Assembly: GCF_000770635.1 (NCBI RefSeq)
Contig: NZ_AVBF01000002.1
Span: forward strand, 89,602 to 153,601
From: Pontibacillus yanchengensis Y32
GTDB taxonomy: Bacteria > Bacillota > Bacilli > Bacillales > BH030062
Direction of reading: 5' to 3'
Length of the DNA stretch: 64,000 bases
In this document: positions 43,122-55,400 of the stretch, piece after piece
Layout of the letters: every line of letters starts with the position of its first letter
Numbering within the stretch: the first letter of the stretch is position 1
Notes under the pieces: model-generated
Told to the model about the DNA's origin: nothing
The model's input: the letters and a program-made list of their open reading frames with translations, nothing else
Database searches by the model: none
Program-made: the position numbers and the translations under genes

Positions 43122-44019
43122 CATTCTCCCATCGACCTCTAGGGACATAAAATTCGAGGTGGCGATATAAATTGACAAATTCCCCGGGTAATAATCCGCC
43201 AAATTCCCCGTCAATATTTAACTGCATTTTCTCTTCTGTGTGCACTTTAATACGATTCGCTGTTGTGTAGATGACGTTCGGATCGTTGATATGATTGCCT
43301 TTCATCGCTAGGCTGGCTAGTCGAATTAGCTCGCCAATGTTCACCTTTTTAATAATAAGCAGGTCGAACATACCATCATCCATCAACGCATCGGGTGCTA
43401 GTTTTTCCAGGCCACCGATCGAATTCGTATTGGATACGAGAAACACCATGACTTCGCCTTCGAACCATTTTCCATCGTATTCGATTTGAACATAGGTTGG
43501 GCGAATCGACGGCAGCATTTCCACACCTTTTAGGTAGTATGCTAGTTGACCAATCATAGTTTTTAGCTTACTTGGTACTTCATAGGTAAGCTCGGTTAAT
43601 TTCCCGCCACCTGCGATGTTGATGAAGTGGTGGTCGTTGACTCGTCCAATATCAATTTCTTTGGAGTAGCCATCTAAAATAACATCTACGGCACCTTTTA
43701 CGTTACGTGGCACACAAATCGCTCTTGCAAAGTCATTGGTTGTACCAACCGGGATAATGCCTACCTTGGGACGAAATTCGTGTTCTGCTATTCCGTGTAC
43801 TACTTCATTTATTGTTCCATCCCCACCTGCAGCAACAACAAGGTCAAAGGAACGCTCTACTGCTAATCTCGCGGCTTTGGTTGCGTCTCCTTCGCCTACC
43901 GTAGCGTGGGTGGAAGTTTCATAGCCTGCTTGCTCGAAACGCTGCAAGATTTCAGGGAGTTCTCGTCTCACGGCTTCTCTTCCTGAGGTTGGATTGTATA
44001 TGATCCTGGCACGCTTCAT
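43105..44019 (-). CDS. dgkB: diacylglycerol kinase, DgkB type
   Basis: 304-aa soluble lipid kinase. It has the DAGK catalytic motif VVAAGGDGTINEVVHGI and GIIPVGTTNDFARAI. It phosphorylates diacylglycerol released during lipoteichoic acid synthesis and returns it to phospholipid synthesis. The start at 44019 (MKRARIIYNPTSGRE, as in the Bacillus orthologue) has GGAGG 7 bases upstream; an in-frame ATG six codons earlier is less good. It stands between gatB and rlmCD, as in Bacillus subtilis. Confidence 0.93.
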   Translation of the reverse strand: MKRARIIYNPTSGREAVRRELPEILQRFEQAGYETSTHATVGEGDATKAARLAVERSFDLVVAAGGDGTINEVVHGIAEHEFRPKVGIIPVGTTNDFARAICVPRNVKGAVDVILDGYSKEIDIGRVNDHHFINIAGGGKLTELTYEVPSKLKTMIGQLAYYLKGVEMLPSIRPTYVQIEYDGKWFEGEVMVFLVSNTNSIGGLEKLAPDALMDDGMFDLLIIKKVNIGELIRLASLAMKGNHINDPNVIYTTANRIKVHTEEKMQLNIDGEFGGLLPGEFVNLYRHLEFYVPRGRWENEDSQC

Positions 44020-44170
44020 AGGTCTTCCTCCATCCAAGCCATATTTCCTCTCATCATAGCTCGTTTTTCTATGTTTGAAAAGTTTTTGACCTTATTATCA
44101 TATCCGTAGTAACGAGTACGCAAACCATCCCTTTTACGTTTCACGTTTTACTACGCGTCCATGCATCAAT

Positions 44171-44203
44171 AAATCCTGCTACGTGGAAGGTAGCAGGATT
44201 TAT
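44171..44203 (-). terminator. terminator of the gatCAB operon
   Basis: TAAATCCTGCTAC pairs with GTAGCAGGATTTA around a 7-base loop. The T-run is weak (ATTTATTG on the minus strand). It lies 33 bp after the gatB stop. Confidence 0.7.
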
Positions 44204-44235
44204 GACAAGGACTTGTTCATCTTTATGAGTGTCTC

Positions 44236-45666
44236 TTAGCGTTTATCCATTTCCTCGATAATGATTTTGTTTACCATTGGAGGGTTTGCCTGTCCTTTGG
44301 TTGCTTTCATTACCTGGCCTACTAAGAATCCAAGGGCTTTGTCCTTCCCGTTCTTGTAGTCATCAATGGATTGCTGGTTGTTGTCTAGAATACCAGAGAT
44401 GATCTCACGTAGCTGACCTTCATCAGAGATTTGGCCAAGGCCTTGATCTTTTACAAACTTCTGTGGGTCTGTTCCGTTTTCGACCGTCTCCGCAAAAACT
44501 TTCTTCGCAATCTTAGACGAGATCGTTCCATCTTCAATAAGCTTGATCATCGTTGCAAGGTTTTGAGGCGTTAACGCTAGGTCCGCTAGCTCTTTCTGGT
44601 TTTTGTTCATGTAACCAGAAACGTCACCCATTAACCAGTTCGAAGCCTGTTTTACTTCTGCTCCAGCATTGATGGTCTCTTCAAAGAAATCGGAAAGCTC
44701 TTTGTTGTTCGTTAGCACCATGGCGTCGTACTCAGGTAGCTTCAGTTCGTTAATATAACGGGACTTACGAGCATCTGGCAGCTCTGGAATCTCATCATAG
44801 ATGCGTTTCTTCCACTCTTCATCGATGTACAGTGGTACAAGGTCTGGCTCTGGGAAGTAACGGTAGTCATCCGAACCTTCTTTGACACGCATAAGAACCG
44901 TTTCCTTCGTTTGCTCATCGAAACGACGTGTTTCCTGAAGCATTTCGCCTCCAGCTTGAAGGACTTTCTGCTGGCGCTGCTCTTCAAACTCAAGCCCTTT
45001 TTGCACGAAGGAGAAGGAGTTCAGGTTCTTCAATTCTGTCTTCGTACCGAATTCCTCTTGGCCGATTGGGCGAATGGAAATGTTGGCGTCGGCACGTAGG
45101 GAACCTTCTTCCATTTTACAGTCAGATACGCCTGTGTACTGAATGATGTTCTTCAGTTTTTCCAGATACGCGTACGCTTCTTGTGGGGAGCTAATGTCCG
45201 GCTCCGATACAATCTCTACAAGAGGTGTACCTTGGCGGTTGTAGTCGACAAGGGAATAGCCATCATCACTGTGCGTTAGCTTACCAGCGTCTTCTTCAAT
45301 GTGCAGACGCGTAATTCCGATACGCTTCGTCTTGCCATCTACTTCAATATCAATATATCCATTTTCTGCGATAGGCTGGTCAAATTGGGAGATTTGATAC
45401 GCCTTCGGATTGTCTGGATAGAAATAGTTTTTACGATCAAATTTCGTATTCGTTGCAATGTCGCAATTTAAAGCCATGCCAGCTTTCATTGCGTAGTTCA
45501 CTACTTCTTCATTTAAAACAGGTAATACCCCTGGGTACCCTAAGTCAATCGGGTTTACATTGGAGTTTGGTTCACTACCGAATGCGTTCGGACTTGGGCT
45601 GAAGATTTTCGATGCTGTTTTTAGCTCTACGTGTACTTCAATACCAATAATCGTTTCAAAGTTCAT
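44236..45666 (-). CDS. gatB: Asp-tRNA(Asn)/Glu-tRNA(Gln) amidotransferase subunit B
   Basis: 476-aa subunit of the GatCAB amidotransferase, which converts Glu-tRNA(Gln) to Gln-tRNA(Gln). It starts [20 protein letters not shown], shows [20 protein letters not shown] and [12 protein letters not shown], and ends in the YqeY-like tail domain ([19 protein letters not shown]). Length matches the family. Its start codon abuts the gatA stop. Last gene of gatCAB. Confidence 0.97.
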   Translation of the reverse strand: MNFETIIGIEVHVELKTASKIFSPSPNAFGSEPNSNVNPIDLGYPGVLPVLNEEVVNYAMKAGMALNCDIATNTKFDRKNYFYPDNPKAYQISQFDQPIAENGYIDIEVDGKTKRIGITRLHIEEDAGKLTHSDDGYSLVDYNRQGTPLVEIVSEPDISSPQEAYAYLEKLKNIIQYTGVSDCKMEEGSLRADANISIRPIGQEEFGTKTELKNLNSFSFVQKGLEFEEQRQQKVLQAGGEMLQETRRFDEQTKETVLMRVKEGSDDYRYFPEPDLVPLYIDEEWKKRIYDEIPELPDARKSRYINELKLPEYDAMVLTNNKELSDFFEETINAGAEVKQASNWLMGDVSGYMNKNQKELADLALTPQNLATMIKLIEDGTISSKIAKKVFAETVENGTDPQKFVKDQGLGQISDEGQLREIISGILDNNQQSIDDYKNGKDKALGFLVGQVMKATKGQANPPMVNKIIIEEMDKR

Positions 45667-47141
45667 TAGTTGGCACCTCCCAGGGACGGCTTGTGTGTAT
45701 GATAATCGGTCGCCTGCTCATAGGCATGGGCTGCTCGATAAACGGTTCCTTCATCAAAATGGTCACCAATGATTTGTAGACCAATTGGCAGCCCTTCAGA
45801 AGAGAAACCGCATGGTACAGAAATGCCTGGAACACCAGCTAGGTTGACTGGAATCGTTAGAATATCGTTCGCATACATCGTTAATGGATCTTCTGTCTTC
45901 TCGCCCACTTTAAAGGCAGGTGTTGGAGTTGTTGGTCCAATGATCACGTCATAGTTCGCAAACACTTTTTCAAAGTCTTGCTTAATAAGCGTACGAACCT
46001 TTTGTGCTTTCTTATAGTATGCATCATAGTAGCCTGAGCTTAATGCAAAGGTACCTAGCATAATACGACGCTTCACTTCATCGCCAAAGCCTTCACTACG
46101 GGAAAGCTTGAACATGTCGATCATGTTTTCCGCTTGCGGGGAACGACGACCATAGCGCACGCCATCGAAACGAGCTAGGTTTGCAGATGCTTCGGATGAA
46201 GAAAGTAAATAGTACGTGGATAGCGCGTATTTCGAGTGCGGCAGTGTAACCTCTTCCCACGTTGCGCCCATATCTTCATATACTTTTAATGCATTGCGAA
46301 CAGCTGTCTTCACTTCTTCGGAAACGCCTTCGGCAAAGTATTCCTTCGGTACACCAATTTTAAGGCCTTTCACATCGCCTGTAAGAGCTTCCGTGTACTT
46401 CGGAACTTCCAGGTCAGCTGATGTTGAGTCCATTTTGTCATGGCCTGCAATCGTCTCTAGAACGTACGCATTGTCTTCAACCGTACGTGTAAGTGGTCCG
46501 ATTTGGTCTAAGGAAGATGCAAATGCAATTAGTCCAAAACGAGAGACACGTCCGTAGGTTGGCTTCAGGCCGACAACGCCACAATAGGCTGCTGGCTGGC
46601 GAATCGAACCACCCGTGTCAGAACCTAGTGAAAATGGTACCTCTCCTGCTGCTACTGCGGCTGCGGAACCACCACTAGAGCCACCTGGTACATAATCGGT
46701 ATTCCAAGGATTACGCGTAGCATAGTAGCTAGAGTTTTCGTTGGAGGAACCCATTGCGAATTCATCCATGTTTAATTTTCCTACTGTTACGGATTCAGCG
46801 CCATTCAGTTTTTGAACAACATGGGCATCGTATAAAGGATCGTTTAGATTATCTAAAATTTGACTCGCTGCCGTGGAACGTAGTCCTTTTGTGACGATGT
46901 TGTCTTTAATTCCGATTGGCATACCGAATAAAAGGCCTCGTCCTTCTGTTGTGCCACGAAGTGCGTCTAGCTCGTTTGCACGCTGGCGAGCTGCTTCTTC
47001 ATTAAGGGTTAAAAAGGCTTTCACTTCACCGTCTACTTCGTTGATGCGGTTGTACGCCTCATTTAAAAGATCGTTTACGCTGATCTCTTTCGTATGTAAC
47101 CACTCTTGTATTTCGGATAGCTTGTGATCAAATAATGACAT
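45666..47141 (-). CDS. gatA: Asp-tRNA(Asn)/Glu-tRNA(Gln) amidotransferase subunit A
   Basis: 491-aa amidase-signature enzyme that releases ammonia from glutamine for the GatB site. The Ser-cisSer-Lys triad lies in IGIKDNI (Lys) and [20 protein letters not shown], with the nucleophile in [12 protein letters not shown]. It is placed 12 bp after gatC. Length is typical. Confidence 0.97.
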   Translation of the reverse strand: MSLFDHKLSEIQEWLHTKEISVNDLLNEAYNRINEVDGEVKAFLTLNEEAARQRANELDALRGTTEGRGLLFGMPIGIKDNIVTKGLRSTAASQILDNLNDPLYDAHVVQKLNGAESVTVGKLNMDEFAMGSSNENSSYYATRNPWNTDYVPGGSSGGSAAAVAAGEVPFSLGSDTGGSIRQPAAYCGVVGLKPTYGRVSRFGLIAFASSLDQIGPLTRTVEDNAYVLETIAGHDKMDSTSADLEVPKYTEALTGDVKGLKIGVPKEYFAEGVSEEVKTAVRNALKVYEDMGATWEEVTLPHSKYALSTYYLLSSSEASANLARFDGVRYGRRSPQAENMIDMFKLSRSEGFGDEVKRRIMLGTFALSSGYYDAYYKKAQKVRTLIKQDFEKVFANYDVIIGPTTPTPAFKVGEKTEDPLTMYANDILTIPVNLAGVPGISVPCGFSSEGLPIGLQIIGDHFDEGTVYRAAHAYEQATDYHTHKPSLGGAN

Positions 47142-47153
47142 GTGTTTCCCTCC

Positions 47154-47444
47154 CTATTCCAAAATAGATGGCACGCGAAATTGTCCATCTTGCTTTTCTG
47201 GTGCGTTTTTCAGTGCTTCTTCTTTCGTTAACCAGTGCTTTGGCTCGTCCTTACGCGTAACATTCTTCAAATCAAGAACGTGTGTCGTAGGCTCTACGCC
47301 TTCTGTATCTAATTCGTTCAGCTGTTCGGCAAACGTAATAATATCATCCAATTGCTTTGTAAACATGTCTGCTTCTTCTTCGGAAACATGTAACCGTGCT
47401 AGATGAGCAACGTGCTTTACTTGTTCTTTACTAATTCGTGACAT
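47154..47444 (-). CDS. gatC: Asp-tRNA(Asn)/Glu-tRNA(Gln) amidotransferase subunit C
   Basis: 96-aa clamp subunit that wraps GatA and GatB. The pattern [20 protein letters not shown] and [17 protein letters not shown] is typical. The start has GGAGG 7 bases upstream. First gene of gatCAB, followed at 12 bp by gatA. Confidence 0.96.
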   Translation of the reverse strand: MSRISKEQVKHVAHLARLHVSEEEADMFTKQLDDIITFAEQLNELDTEGVEPTTHVLDLKNVTRKDEPKHWLTKEEALKNAPEKQDGQFRVPSILE

Positions 47445-47673
47445 TGTTTAACCTCCATTCGTATCGAACCTCACATAATATATGATGATACCAAAAAGCA
47501 CCCCTAACAATCAATGTTGACAGTGTTTCTTTACAGGAAAAAAACATGAAGGGGACCTTTTCTTAAGCGAATCGAAAAGCTCTACTACATTGTTTGTTAA
47601 TAAATAAATGTTTCGGTATTAGATTTTCTGTTAGGATAAAAGGCGGTAAATTACATGGAAAGGGGGGGTGAAA

Positions 47674-47772
47674 GTGGAAAAATATAAGTTGGTTTTACTA
47701 ACGATCATTACACTTACTTTGCTTTATATCGCCTTTATCATTTCAGATCCAGGTTTCGGTGTAGGGTATTAA
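47674..47772 (+). CDS. small predicted membrane protein (32 aa)
   Basis: Short frame from GTG to TAA encoding 32 residues. A polar start (VEKYK) is followed by one hydrophobic segment of about 20 residues (LVLLTIITLTLLYIAFII) and a Gly-rich end (SDPGFGVGY). A very strong site, AAAGGGGGGGTG, ends 3 bases before the GTG. It runs on the plus strand between the oppositely oriented gatC and putP. A hairpin (CCTC...GAGG) and the bidirectional putP terminator follow. I do not recognise the family; the strong ribosome site and single membrane span are the reasons for calling it. Confidence 0.5.
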   Translation: MEKYKLVLLTIITLTLLYIAFIISDPGFGVGY

Positions 47773-47818
47773 TTTTCATTAGTATCTTCCCCTCGCCATT
47801 ACAAGTGAGGATCTTTAA

Positions 47819-47853
47819 TTAAAAAACCTCTCCTACCGAATAGAAGAGGTTTT
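47819..47853. terminator. terminator of putP
   Basis: AAAACCTCT pairs with AGAGGTTTT, with inner pairs, and TTAATT follows on the minus strand. It may also serve the small plus-strand ORF. Confidence 0.75.
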
Positions 47854-47866
47854 CATCAAATTACTA

Positions 47867-49384
47867 TTATTTAGCTTTTGCTGCATCAAATTCTTGCTTG
47901 ATTTCTTCAGATGGCTCTTTATCAACCAAGCTGACAATGATTGCTACCAGTCCACAAAGGATGAAGGCTGGAACAATTTCGTATAGAGCGAATACTGGCG
48001 TCACATATACTTTCCAGATAACAACCGTTGCTGCTCCTACAATGATTCCGAATAGGGCGCCATTACGGGTAAGGCCTTTCCAGAATAGAGATAGGATGAC
48101 GATTGGTCCGAATGCTCCGCCAAATCCTGCCCATGCGTAACTTACAAGGCCTAGTACAGAGCTTTCTGGGTTGTAGGCTAGTAAGACTGCAATTAAGGCA
48201 ATCACACCAACAGAGATACGACCTACCCATACTAGTTCACGCTCTGTAGCATTTTTGCGAAGAATCGCTTTGTAGAAGTCCTCTGCTACAGCAGAAGAGG
48301 ATACAAGTAGCTGCGAGTCAATGGTACTCATGATTGCAGATAAAATCGCTGCTAGTAGGATACCTGCAATTACTGGGTGGAATAACACCTGTGAAAATGC
48401 GATAAAGATTTTCTCAGGGTCATCTAGCATTTGAATGCCGCCTTCACCCTGAACCACTTTCACACCGAATTCCGTTAGTGCAGCTGTATTACCTGCATCG
48501 GCAACATAGGCAAGACCAACGAAACCAGTGAAGATCGCGCCATAAAGTCCTAGAATCATCCACGTAATACCGATGAAACGTGCTTTCGGCACATCATTAG
48601 CGGAACGTAATGCCATAAAACGAGTTAAGATGTGTGGCTGACCAAAGTAACCAAGTCCCCACGCCATCGATGAAATAATGGCTAACAATCCAACACCTTC
48701 TACCATGTTCAAACGAGTTGGATCGATATCACCTACGGTTTGCATTACTTGGCCCCAGCCGCCAAGCTGGTTAATTGCTACGATTGGTACGGCAATCAAC
48801 GCAAGGAACATCAGGATACCTTGAACAAAGTCGGTCCAACTTACGGCTAAGAAACCGCCTAAGAATGTATAAGAAATAATAACAATAGCACCAATCCATA
48901 GAGCTTGCTGATAGCCAAGTCCAAAGGATGCTTCAAATAGTTTTGCCCCAGCTACCATACCTGAGGACGTATAGAAGGTAAAGAATAATAAAATAACGAG
49001 CGCGGAGATAACACGCAAAATATGTGAGTTGTCACGGAAGCGATTTTCAAAGAAGTCAGGTACTGTAATAGAGTCATTCGCAACCTCAGTATAAACACGT
49101 AAACGACGGGCAACGAATTGCCAGTTTAAGTACGCACCAATAGCAAGACCTACTCCGATCCATGCAGCAGAAAGTCCACCGCCATAAATCGCACCAGGTA
49201 GTCCTAATAGTAACCAACCACTCATATCGGATGCTCCGGCACTTAATGCGGCAACACCAGGTCCTAAGCGGCGTCCACCTAATACATAATCTGATAAGTT
49301 ACTTGTTAAACGATAAGCTGCAAGTCCTATGACAAGCATTCCAATTAAATAGACTATAAATGTAATTAACGTAGCTGTACCCAT
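47867..49384 (-). CDS. putP: sodium/proline symporter (PutP/OpuE type)
   Basis: 505-aa SSS-family symporter with 13 predicted helices. Recognisable segments are SNLSDYVLGGRRLGPGVAAL, SAGASDMSGWLLLGLPGAIY and AILSAIMSTIDSQLLVSSSA. It imports proline with Na+, for growth or as an osmolyte. In Bacillus subtilis opuE occupies the same place upstream of gatCAB. Here rocA/pruA lies upstream on the same strand, which points to proline catabolism as well. A 36-codon gene precedes it by 5 bases. Confidence 0.93.
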   Translation of the reverse strand: MGTATLITFIVYLIGMLVIGLAAYRLTSNLSDYVLGGRRLGPGVAALSAGASDMSGWLLLGLPGAIYGGGLSAAWIGVGLAIGAYLNWQFVARRLRVYTEVANDSITVPDFFENRFRDNSHILRVISALVILLFFTFYTSSGMVAGAKLFEASFGLGYQQALWIGAIVIISYTFLGGFLAVSWTDFVQGILMFLALIAVPIVAINQLGGWGQVMQTVGDIDPTRLNMVEGVGLLAIISSMAWGLGYFGQPHILTRFMALRSANDVPKARFIGITWMILGLYGAIFTGFVGLAYVADAGNTAALTEFGVKVVQGEGGIQMLDDPEKIFIAFSQVLFHPVIAGILLAAILSAIMSTIDSQLLVSSSAVAEDFYKAILRKNATERELVWVGRISVGVIALIAVLLAYNPESSVLGLVSYAWAGFGGAFGPIVILSLFWKGLTRNGALFGIIVGAATVVIWKVYVTPVFALYEIVPAFILCGLVAIIVSLVDKEPSEEIKQEFDAAKAK

Positions 49385-49389
49385 AAGCT

Positions 49390-49500
49390 TTACTCTCTCC
49401 TTTCAGTAAATAACGTAATAGCGGATAAGATAATTAAAATCGGCATTGGAACAAATAACCAAAACCATGTGGCTCCTGCAATAGCATATTCCTCGCCCAT
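49390..49500 (-). CDS. symporter small accessory protein (36 aa)
   Basis: Very short gene ending 5 bases before the putP start codon. It has a GGAGG site 7 bases before its ATG. The product (MGEEYAIAGATWFWLFVPMP... to TERRE) is a single hydrophobic helix with an acidic start and a charged end. Such ~35-residue partners encoded with SSS and NSS transporters are known as symporter small accessory or small subunits. It probably aids folding or activity of PutP. Tight coupling supports a real gene. Confidence 0.75.
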   Translation of the reverse strand: MGEEYAIAGATWFWLFVPMPILIILSAITLFTERRE

Positions 49501-49841
49501 TCTTTAACCTCCTTTAAGTTATGTGTATTGAATTATATATACACCCCTATACATTTTTCCACCTATTCAGAAAACAGGTATTTGAAATATATGAAAGGGA
49601 TATAAGCGATTAATATGATTTAATATAACACAAAGATATTATTTGAACATTCTAAATTTTTAAAAACTATCAACTATATGAATAATTATACATCAATATA
49701 GGACTTTTGTGTGCATATATTCAAATCGACCTATATGTATTCAAGATAATTTATAAAATTAAATCCTGAAAATTATATATATCCATCCATTTCATTCCAA
49801 TTCCTTATCTATTCTCGACTCTAGTGTTTCCTCGTTCAACA
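49501..49841. other. AT-rich promoter region of the putP operon
   Basis: About 340 very AT-rich bases upstream of the small accessory gene and downstream of rocA. Many TATATA-like runs are present, but no single promoter stands out and no gene is seen. Confidence 0.35.
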
Positions 49842-49871
49842 AAATTACCCTCTCAAATAATCGAGAGGGTA
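49842..49871 (-). terminator. terminator of rocA
   Basis: TACCCTCTC pairs with GAGAGGGTA around an 8-base loop, followed by ATTTTGTTG on the minus strand. It lies 11 bp after the stop codon. Confidence 0.8.
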
Positions 49872-49881
49872 TAATTGGATA

Positions 49882-51435
49882 TTAAAGCATTTCAGACGTT
49901 GTTTTTCCTTGCATATGATGGACCAAATAATCCGGACCGCCTGCCTTCGAGTCGGTTCCAGACATATTGAAGCCACCAAATGGATGATAGCCAACAATAG
50001 CTGCTGTACATCCACGATTAAAGTATAAATTTCCAACATGGAAATCTTCTCTTGCCTGTTCAATGTGGAGGCGATTCTTCGTAATAACGGCCCCTGTTAA
50101 GCCATACTCCGTATTGTTAGCGATTTCCAGAGCTTCATCAAATGACTTCGCTTTGGTAAAACCTACTACTGGACCAAAGATTTCTTCTTGCATGATTTTT
50201 GCCTTAGGATCTAGGTCAGCAAAAATGGTTGGCTTGATGAAGAATCCTGTGCTGGCATCGCCATCTCCGCCGGTCATCAGCTTTCCTTCTTCTTTTCCGA
50301 TTTCGATATATTCCATGATTTTATCAAAAGCACCTTGGTCAATGACTGGTCCCATGAAGGTACTACCATCTACTGGGTCTTGTACGTTCACTCGTTCTTC
50401 CGTCAACTCTACGCATCGCTCTAACAACGTGTCATAGATGGCTTCATGTGCAACAACACGTGAACAAGCGGAACATTTCTGACCGCTGAATCCAAACGCT
50501 GAATTAACGATAGCATCGGCTGCCAGTTCAAGGTCGGCATCTTCATCCACGACAATCGTGTCCTTCCCACCCATTTCCGCAATCACACGCTTCAACCAAA
50601 TTTGATTAGGCTGGACCTTCGCTGCTCGCTCAAAAATCCGTGTTCCTACTTCTCTTGAACCTGTGAAGCTAATCAATCGAGTTCGAGGGTGGTCAACCAA
50701 GTAATCGCCAATCTCCGAACCGCTTCCAGGGATAAAATTGATAACCCCAGCAGGAAGCCCAGCTTCTTCGAGCACTTCCATCATTTTATATGCAATAATC
50801 GGCGTTAAACTAGCCGGTTTTAATAATACCGTATTGCCCGTTACCATTGGCGCTACCGTCGTCCCACACATAATCGCGAATAGGAAATTCCACGGAGAAA
50901 GGGTTAACGTCACCCCAAGCGGAATATAGTGAAAACGACTATTATCTACATTGGGACGATTGTAGACAGGCTCTCCATCTTTGAGGGTCAGTATTTGACG
51001 AGCATAATATTCCATGAAATCAATCGCTTCCGCTGTATCGGCATCTGCTTCCTTCCATGGCTTCCCGCCCTCTTTCACCAAATGAGCAGAGAAATCATGC
51101 TTCTTACGACGTACAATGGCTGCTGCTCGAAATAAAATATCTGCGCGCATTTCAGGCTTTGATTTTCGCCACCACTGGAACGTTTCATCCGCAACCTTCA
51201 TTGCTTTTTCAGCCAACTCCTGATCAGCTTTCGAAACATACCCGATCACTTCTTCTTTGTTGGCAGGATTAAACGAGGTAATCCTATCCTCTGTAAAAAT
51301 ACGTTCTCCTCCAATAATAAGTGGATACTCTTTCCCAAACTCGGCCTCCACACGCTTAAGCGCCGCCTCCATTGCTTGCTTATTCTCCGGCACACTAAAG
51401 TCGGTAAATGGCTCATGCTGATACGGTGCAACCAT
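49882..51435 (-). CDS. rocA: L-glutamate gamma-semialdehyde dehydrogenase (RocA/PruA)
   Basis: 517-aa NAD-dependent dehydrogenase oxidising pyrroline-5-carboxylate/glutamate semialdehyde to glutamate, the last step of proline and arginine breakdown. It shows [33 protein letters not shown], the catalytic Glu in VIAEMGGKD, and the catalytic Cys in [11 protein letters not shown]. The ATG at 51435 has GGAGG 9 bases upstream; a TTG two codons earlier is too close to it. Symbol by family (rocA and putC/pruA orthologues are hard to separate). No proline dehydrogenase gene is in the window. Confidence 0.92.
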   Translation of the reverse strand: MVAPYQHEPFTDFSVPENKQAMEAALKRVEAEFGKEYPLIIGGERIFTEDRITSFNPANKEEVIGYVSKADQELAEKAMKVADETFQWWRKSKPEMRADILFRAAAIVRRKKHDFSAHLVKEGGKPWKEADADTAEAIDFMEYYARQILTLKDGEPVYNRPNVDNSRFHYIPLGVTLTLSPWNFLFAIMCGTTVAPMVTGNTVLLKPASLTPIIAYKMMEVLEEAGLPAGVINFIPGSGSEIGDYLVDHPRTRLISFTGSREVGTRIFERAAKVQPNQIWLKRVIAEMGGKDTIVVDEDADLELAADAIVNSAFGFSGQKCSACSRVVAHEAIYDTLLERCVELTEERVNVQDPVDGSTFMGPVIDQGAFDKIMEYIEIGKEEGKLMTGGDGDASTGFFIKPTIFADLDPKAKIMQEEIFGPVVGFTKAKSFDEALEIANNTEYGLTGAVITKNRLHIEQAREDFHVGNLYFNRGCTAAIVGYHPFGGFNMSGTDSKAGGPDYLVHHMQGKTTSEML

Positions 51436-51643
51436 GAACAAACGCCTCCTTCTCTTCCGCTACTTTTTTTCATCAATGATAGGATATGCTAATTTGGGAG
51501 GTTCTATGAGTTTTTCGTTGTTGGGAAATGAGGAGTTTGCTGAAACTGTTTCAGGAGGCGGTCTACTGTATATCGTCAGGTCAGGCTAACCCCCGTATTT
51601 GAGCCACTTCCCGAACTTTATCCGCGACTCTCCCCCTCCACAC

Positions 51644-53726
<2,083 letters not shown>

Positions 53727-53739
53727 CGCTGTCTACTCC

Positions 53740-54207
53740 TTATTGCTCTTCTGCAAATACCTGTGTCCATTCATCGCGTTTATCTAGCATTTCTTGAGCT
53801 AATCGTTTTGCTCCTTCAAGGCTATGGCTCGCCGCAAAGCCGCACTGGACTTCATTACACGCTGGCACCTCTGTCGCTTCTAGAACATCGTTTAGCGTAT
53901 TCTCGATCACGCGAAGCATATTGTTATAGTCATCATCGTTTAAAAGGGCAATGTAAAAGCCTGTTTGGCAACCCATAGGACCTACATCTAGGACATGGTC
54001 ATGATGGTTACGACTAAATTCAGCCATCATATGCTCTAAGGAATGGAGAGATGGCATATCCATGTGCTCCACATTTGGTTGCTTAATGCGAAAATCATAT
54101 TTATAGACTTTATCTCCCTTTGTTCCTTCGGTGATGCCGACAAGTCGAACATAAGGTGCTTTGACTTTCGTATGATCTAGATTAAAACTTTCTACGTTCA
54201 TTGGCAT
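53740..54207 (-). CDS. luxS: S-ribosylhomocysteine lyase
   Basis: 155-aa iron/zinc enzyme. The metal ligands are in [12 protein letters not shown] (HxxxH) and the Cys of [14 protein letters not shown]. It splits S-ribosylhomocysteine into homocysteine and DPD, the precursor of AI-2. Here it sits between yrrT and mccA, so the homocysteine passes straight to the MccAB route. In Bacillus subtilis this place is held by mtnN, and luxS is elsewhere. Confidence 0.96.
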   Translation of the reverse strand: MPMNVESFNLDHTKVKAPYVRLVGITEGTKGDKVYKYDFRIKQPNVEHMDMPSLHSLEHMMAEFSRNHHDHVLDVGPMGCQTGFYIALLNDDDYNNMLRVIENTLNDVLEATEVPACNEVQCGFAASHSLEGAKRLAQEMLDKRDEWTQVFAEEQ

Positions 54208-54231
54208 GAAAACCTCTCCTTTTTCGATAGG

Positions 54232-54873
54232 TTATTTTTTCTTCGCTACCATTAACCAAACATATGGATTGAGCTGCTCAAACATAACCTCAAAGCCATG
54301 GTTATGACAGATTCTTGTTAGCGTTGGAATATCGGAATAATGCTCGGTTGATAAATCCTCCGCTAGATTATGAAAATAAGACGCTATCGCCTTTTCAATC
54401 ATATGACGCTTCGCCTTTTGCGATTCAAAAACGGTATCCGCGAAAACAATTACGCCTCCTGGAGCTAATAGCTTGCTATATTTCTCGATGGCTTCTTCCT
54501 TTTCTTCATCTGTTAAATGGTGAAACGCATACGAGCTTACAATCGAATGAATCGACTCAGCAGGAACAGTAAAATCGATAAAGTCCCCTTCTTGGATTTT
54601 CGCTTCCGGCACTTTAAGCTGACCAATTTTCAACATTTCCATCGAAGGCTCAATGCCAAATACCTGATGACCTTCATTGATCAATTTTCTCGTTAAATTC
54701 CCCGTACCAACCCCAAATTCCAGTACATTCGGACCGTTCGTCTTCGCAACAACAGCTTGCAATATCGCTTCATAGCCTTTAAATACCTCGCGATACTCTA
54801 TATCGTCACCCGCTACGGTTTTATCATAAGACGCTGCCCACCCGTTAAATAAATCTATAAATTCCCTACCCAT
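54232..54873 (-). CDS. yrrT: SAM-dependent methyltransferase YrrT
   Basis: 213-aa class I methyltransferase. The SAM motif is NVLEFGVGTGNLTRKL, with acidic loop FGIEPSMEM and the post-motif VSSYAFHHLTDEEKEEAI. Its substrate is unknown; its operon partners suggest it generates S-adenosylhomocysteine entering the recycling pathway. First gene of yrrT-luxS-mccA-mccB, matching the Bacillus subtilis yrrT operon apart from luxS. A TATAAT (minus, 54934-54939) precedes it, and ATAGGAATTATA downstream of it resembles half of a CymR-type cysteine-regulator site. Confidence 0.88.
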   Translation of the reverse strand: MGREFIDLFNGWAASYDKTVAGDDIEYREVFKGYEAILQAVVAKTNGPNVLEFGVGTGNLTRKLINEGHQVFGIEPSMEMLKIGQLKVPEAKIQEGDFIDFTVPAESIHSIVSSYAFHHLTDEEKEEAIEKYSKLLAPGGVIVFADTVFESQKAKRHMIEKAIASYFHNLAEDLSTEHYSDIPTLTRICHNHGFEVMFEQLNPYVWLMVAKKK

Positions 54874-54933
54874 TTATCTCCACCTCATCAGGTTAATTTT
54901 TATAATTCCTATGAGTTTACTTGGTTTTTAGTT

Positions 54934-54939
54934 ATTATA
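54934..54939 (-). promoter_or_regulatory. candidate -10 box of the yrrT operon
   Basis: TATAAT on the minus strand, 61 bp before the yrrT start. The leader between carries AGGAATTATA, possibly a CymR target; assignment is tentative. Confidence 0.35.
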
Positions 54940-55115
54940 GTGAGTATAGCATAGGGTTTAAAAGAAAGTAAATAGGCATGAGCCCAGTTTTGACAGGGCG
55001 TGAGCTGCTTAGTGGCGGGGTTTTGTGGAGGGGATGTAGCGATGATTTGGTAAGATGTTCCTTGCGGTTGTGAGGGGTGCGGTTGAGGTGGAGAGCAGGG
55101 GCGCTGGGGGCCGGT

Positions 55116-55220
55116 CGCTCCTGATTTTCAAAAGTTGATCCTGATTTTGGATTCTCGCTCCTATTTTGAGAAAGTCGCTCCTGTTTTCGCATTCTCGCTC
55201 CTAATTCCAAAAAGTTGATC
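55116..55220 (-). repeat. 20-bp phased array 1a, six anchors (minus orientation)
   Basis: CGCTC or TGATC (GAGCG/GATCA on the minus strand) begins at 55116, 55136, 55156, 55176, 55196 and 55216, exactly 20 bases apart. The units end alternately in AAAGT and ATTCT, giving a 40-bp superperiod. The bases between anchors vary but stay A/T-rich. Confidence 0.85.
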
Positions 55221-55291
55221 GCAAGCGCCCAAGCCGCACCCTTAAAAAGCATAAAACGCGCCAAAAAGTGAGATGAGCTAGGGGGGGATTT

Positions 55292-55400
55292 GAGCGACAT
55301 TTTCGATTTATGAGCGGGATTTGCATTATATGAGCAACATTTCAAATTTATGAGCGGGATTTCCATTATATGAGCGACTTTGCCACATTTATGAGCGACC
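55292..55400 (+). repeat. 20-bp phased array 1b, six anchors (plus orientation)
   Basis: GAGC begins at 55292, 55312, 55332, 55352, 55372 and 55393 (five steps of 20, 20, 20, 20, 21). Units end alternately in TTTAT and TATAT, again a 40-bp superperiod. Its orientation is opposite to array 1a, 71 bp to the left. Confidence 0.85.

Noticed and set aside
42918..43214. Minus-strand frame of 98 codons between and over dgkB and rlmCD
   Set aside because: It overlaps the dgkB end and terminator, has no ribosome site, and its distal part is made by the palindrome and inverted repeat. Structure explains it better than a gene.
55116..55400. CRISPR array
   Set aside because: The regular 20-bp step comes from 4-5 base anchors with drifting sequence between; there are no identical 24-37 bp repeats, no unique spacers of usual length and no cas genes.
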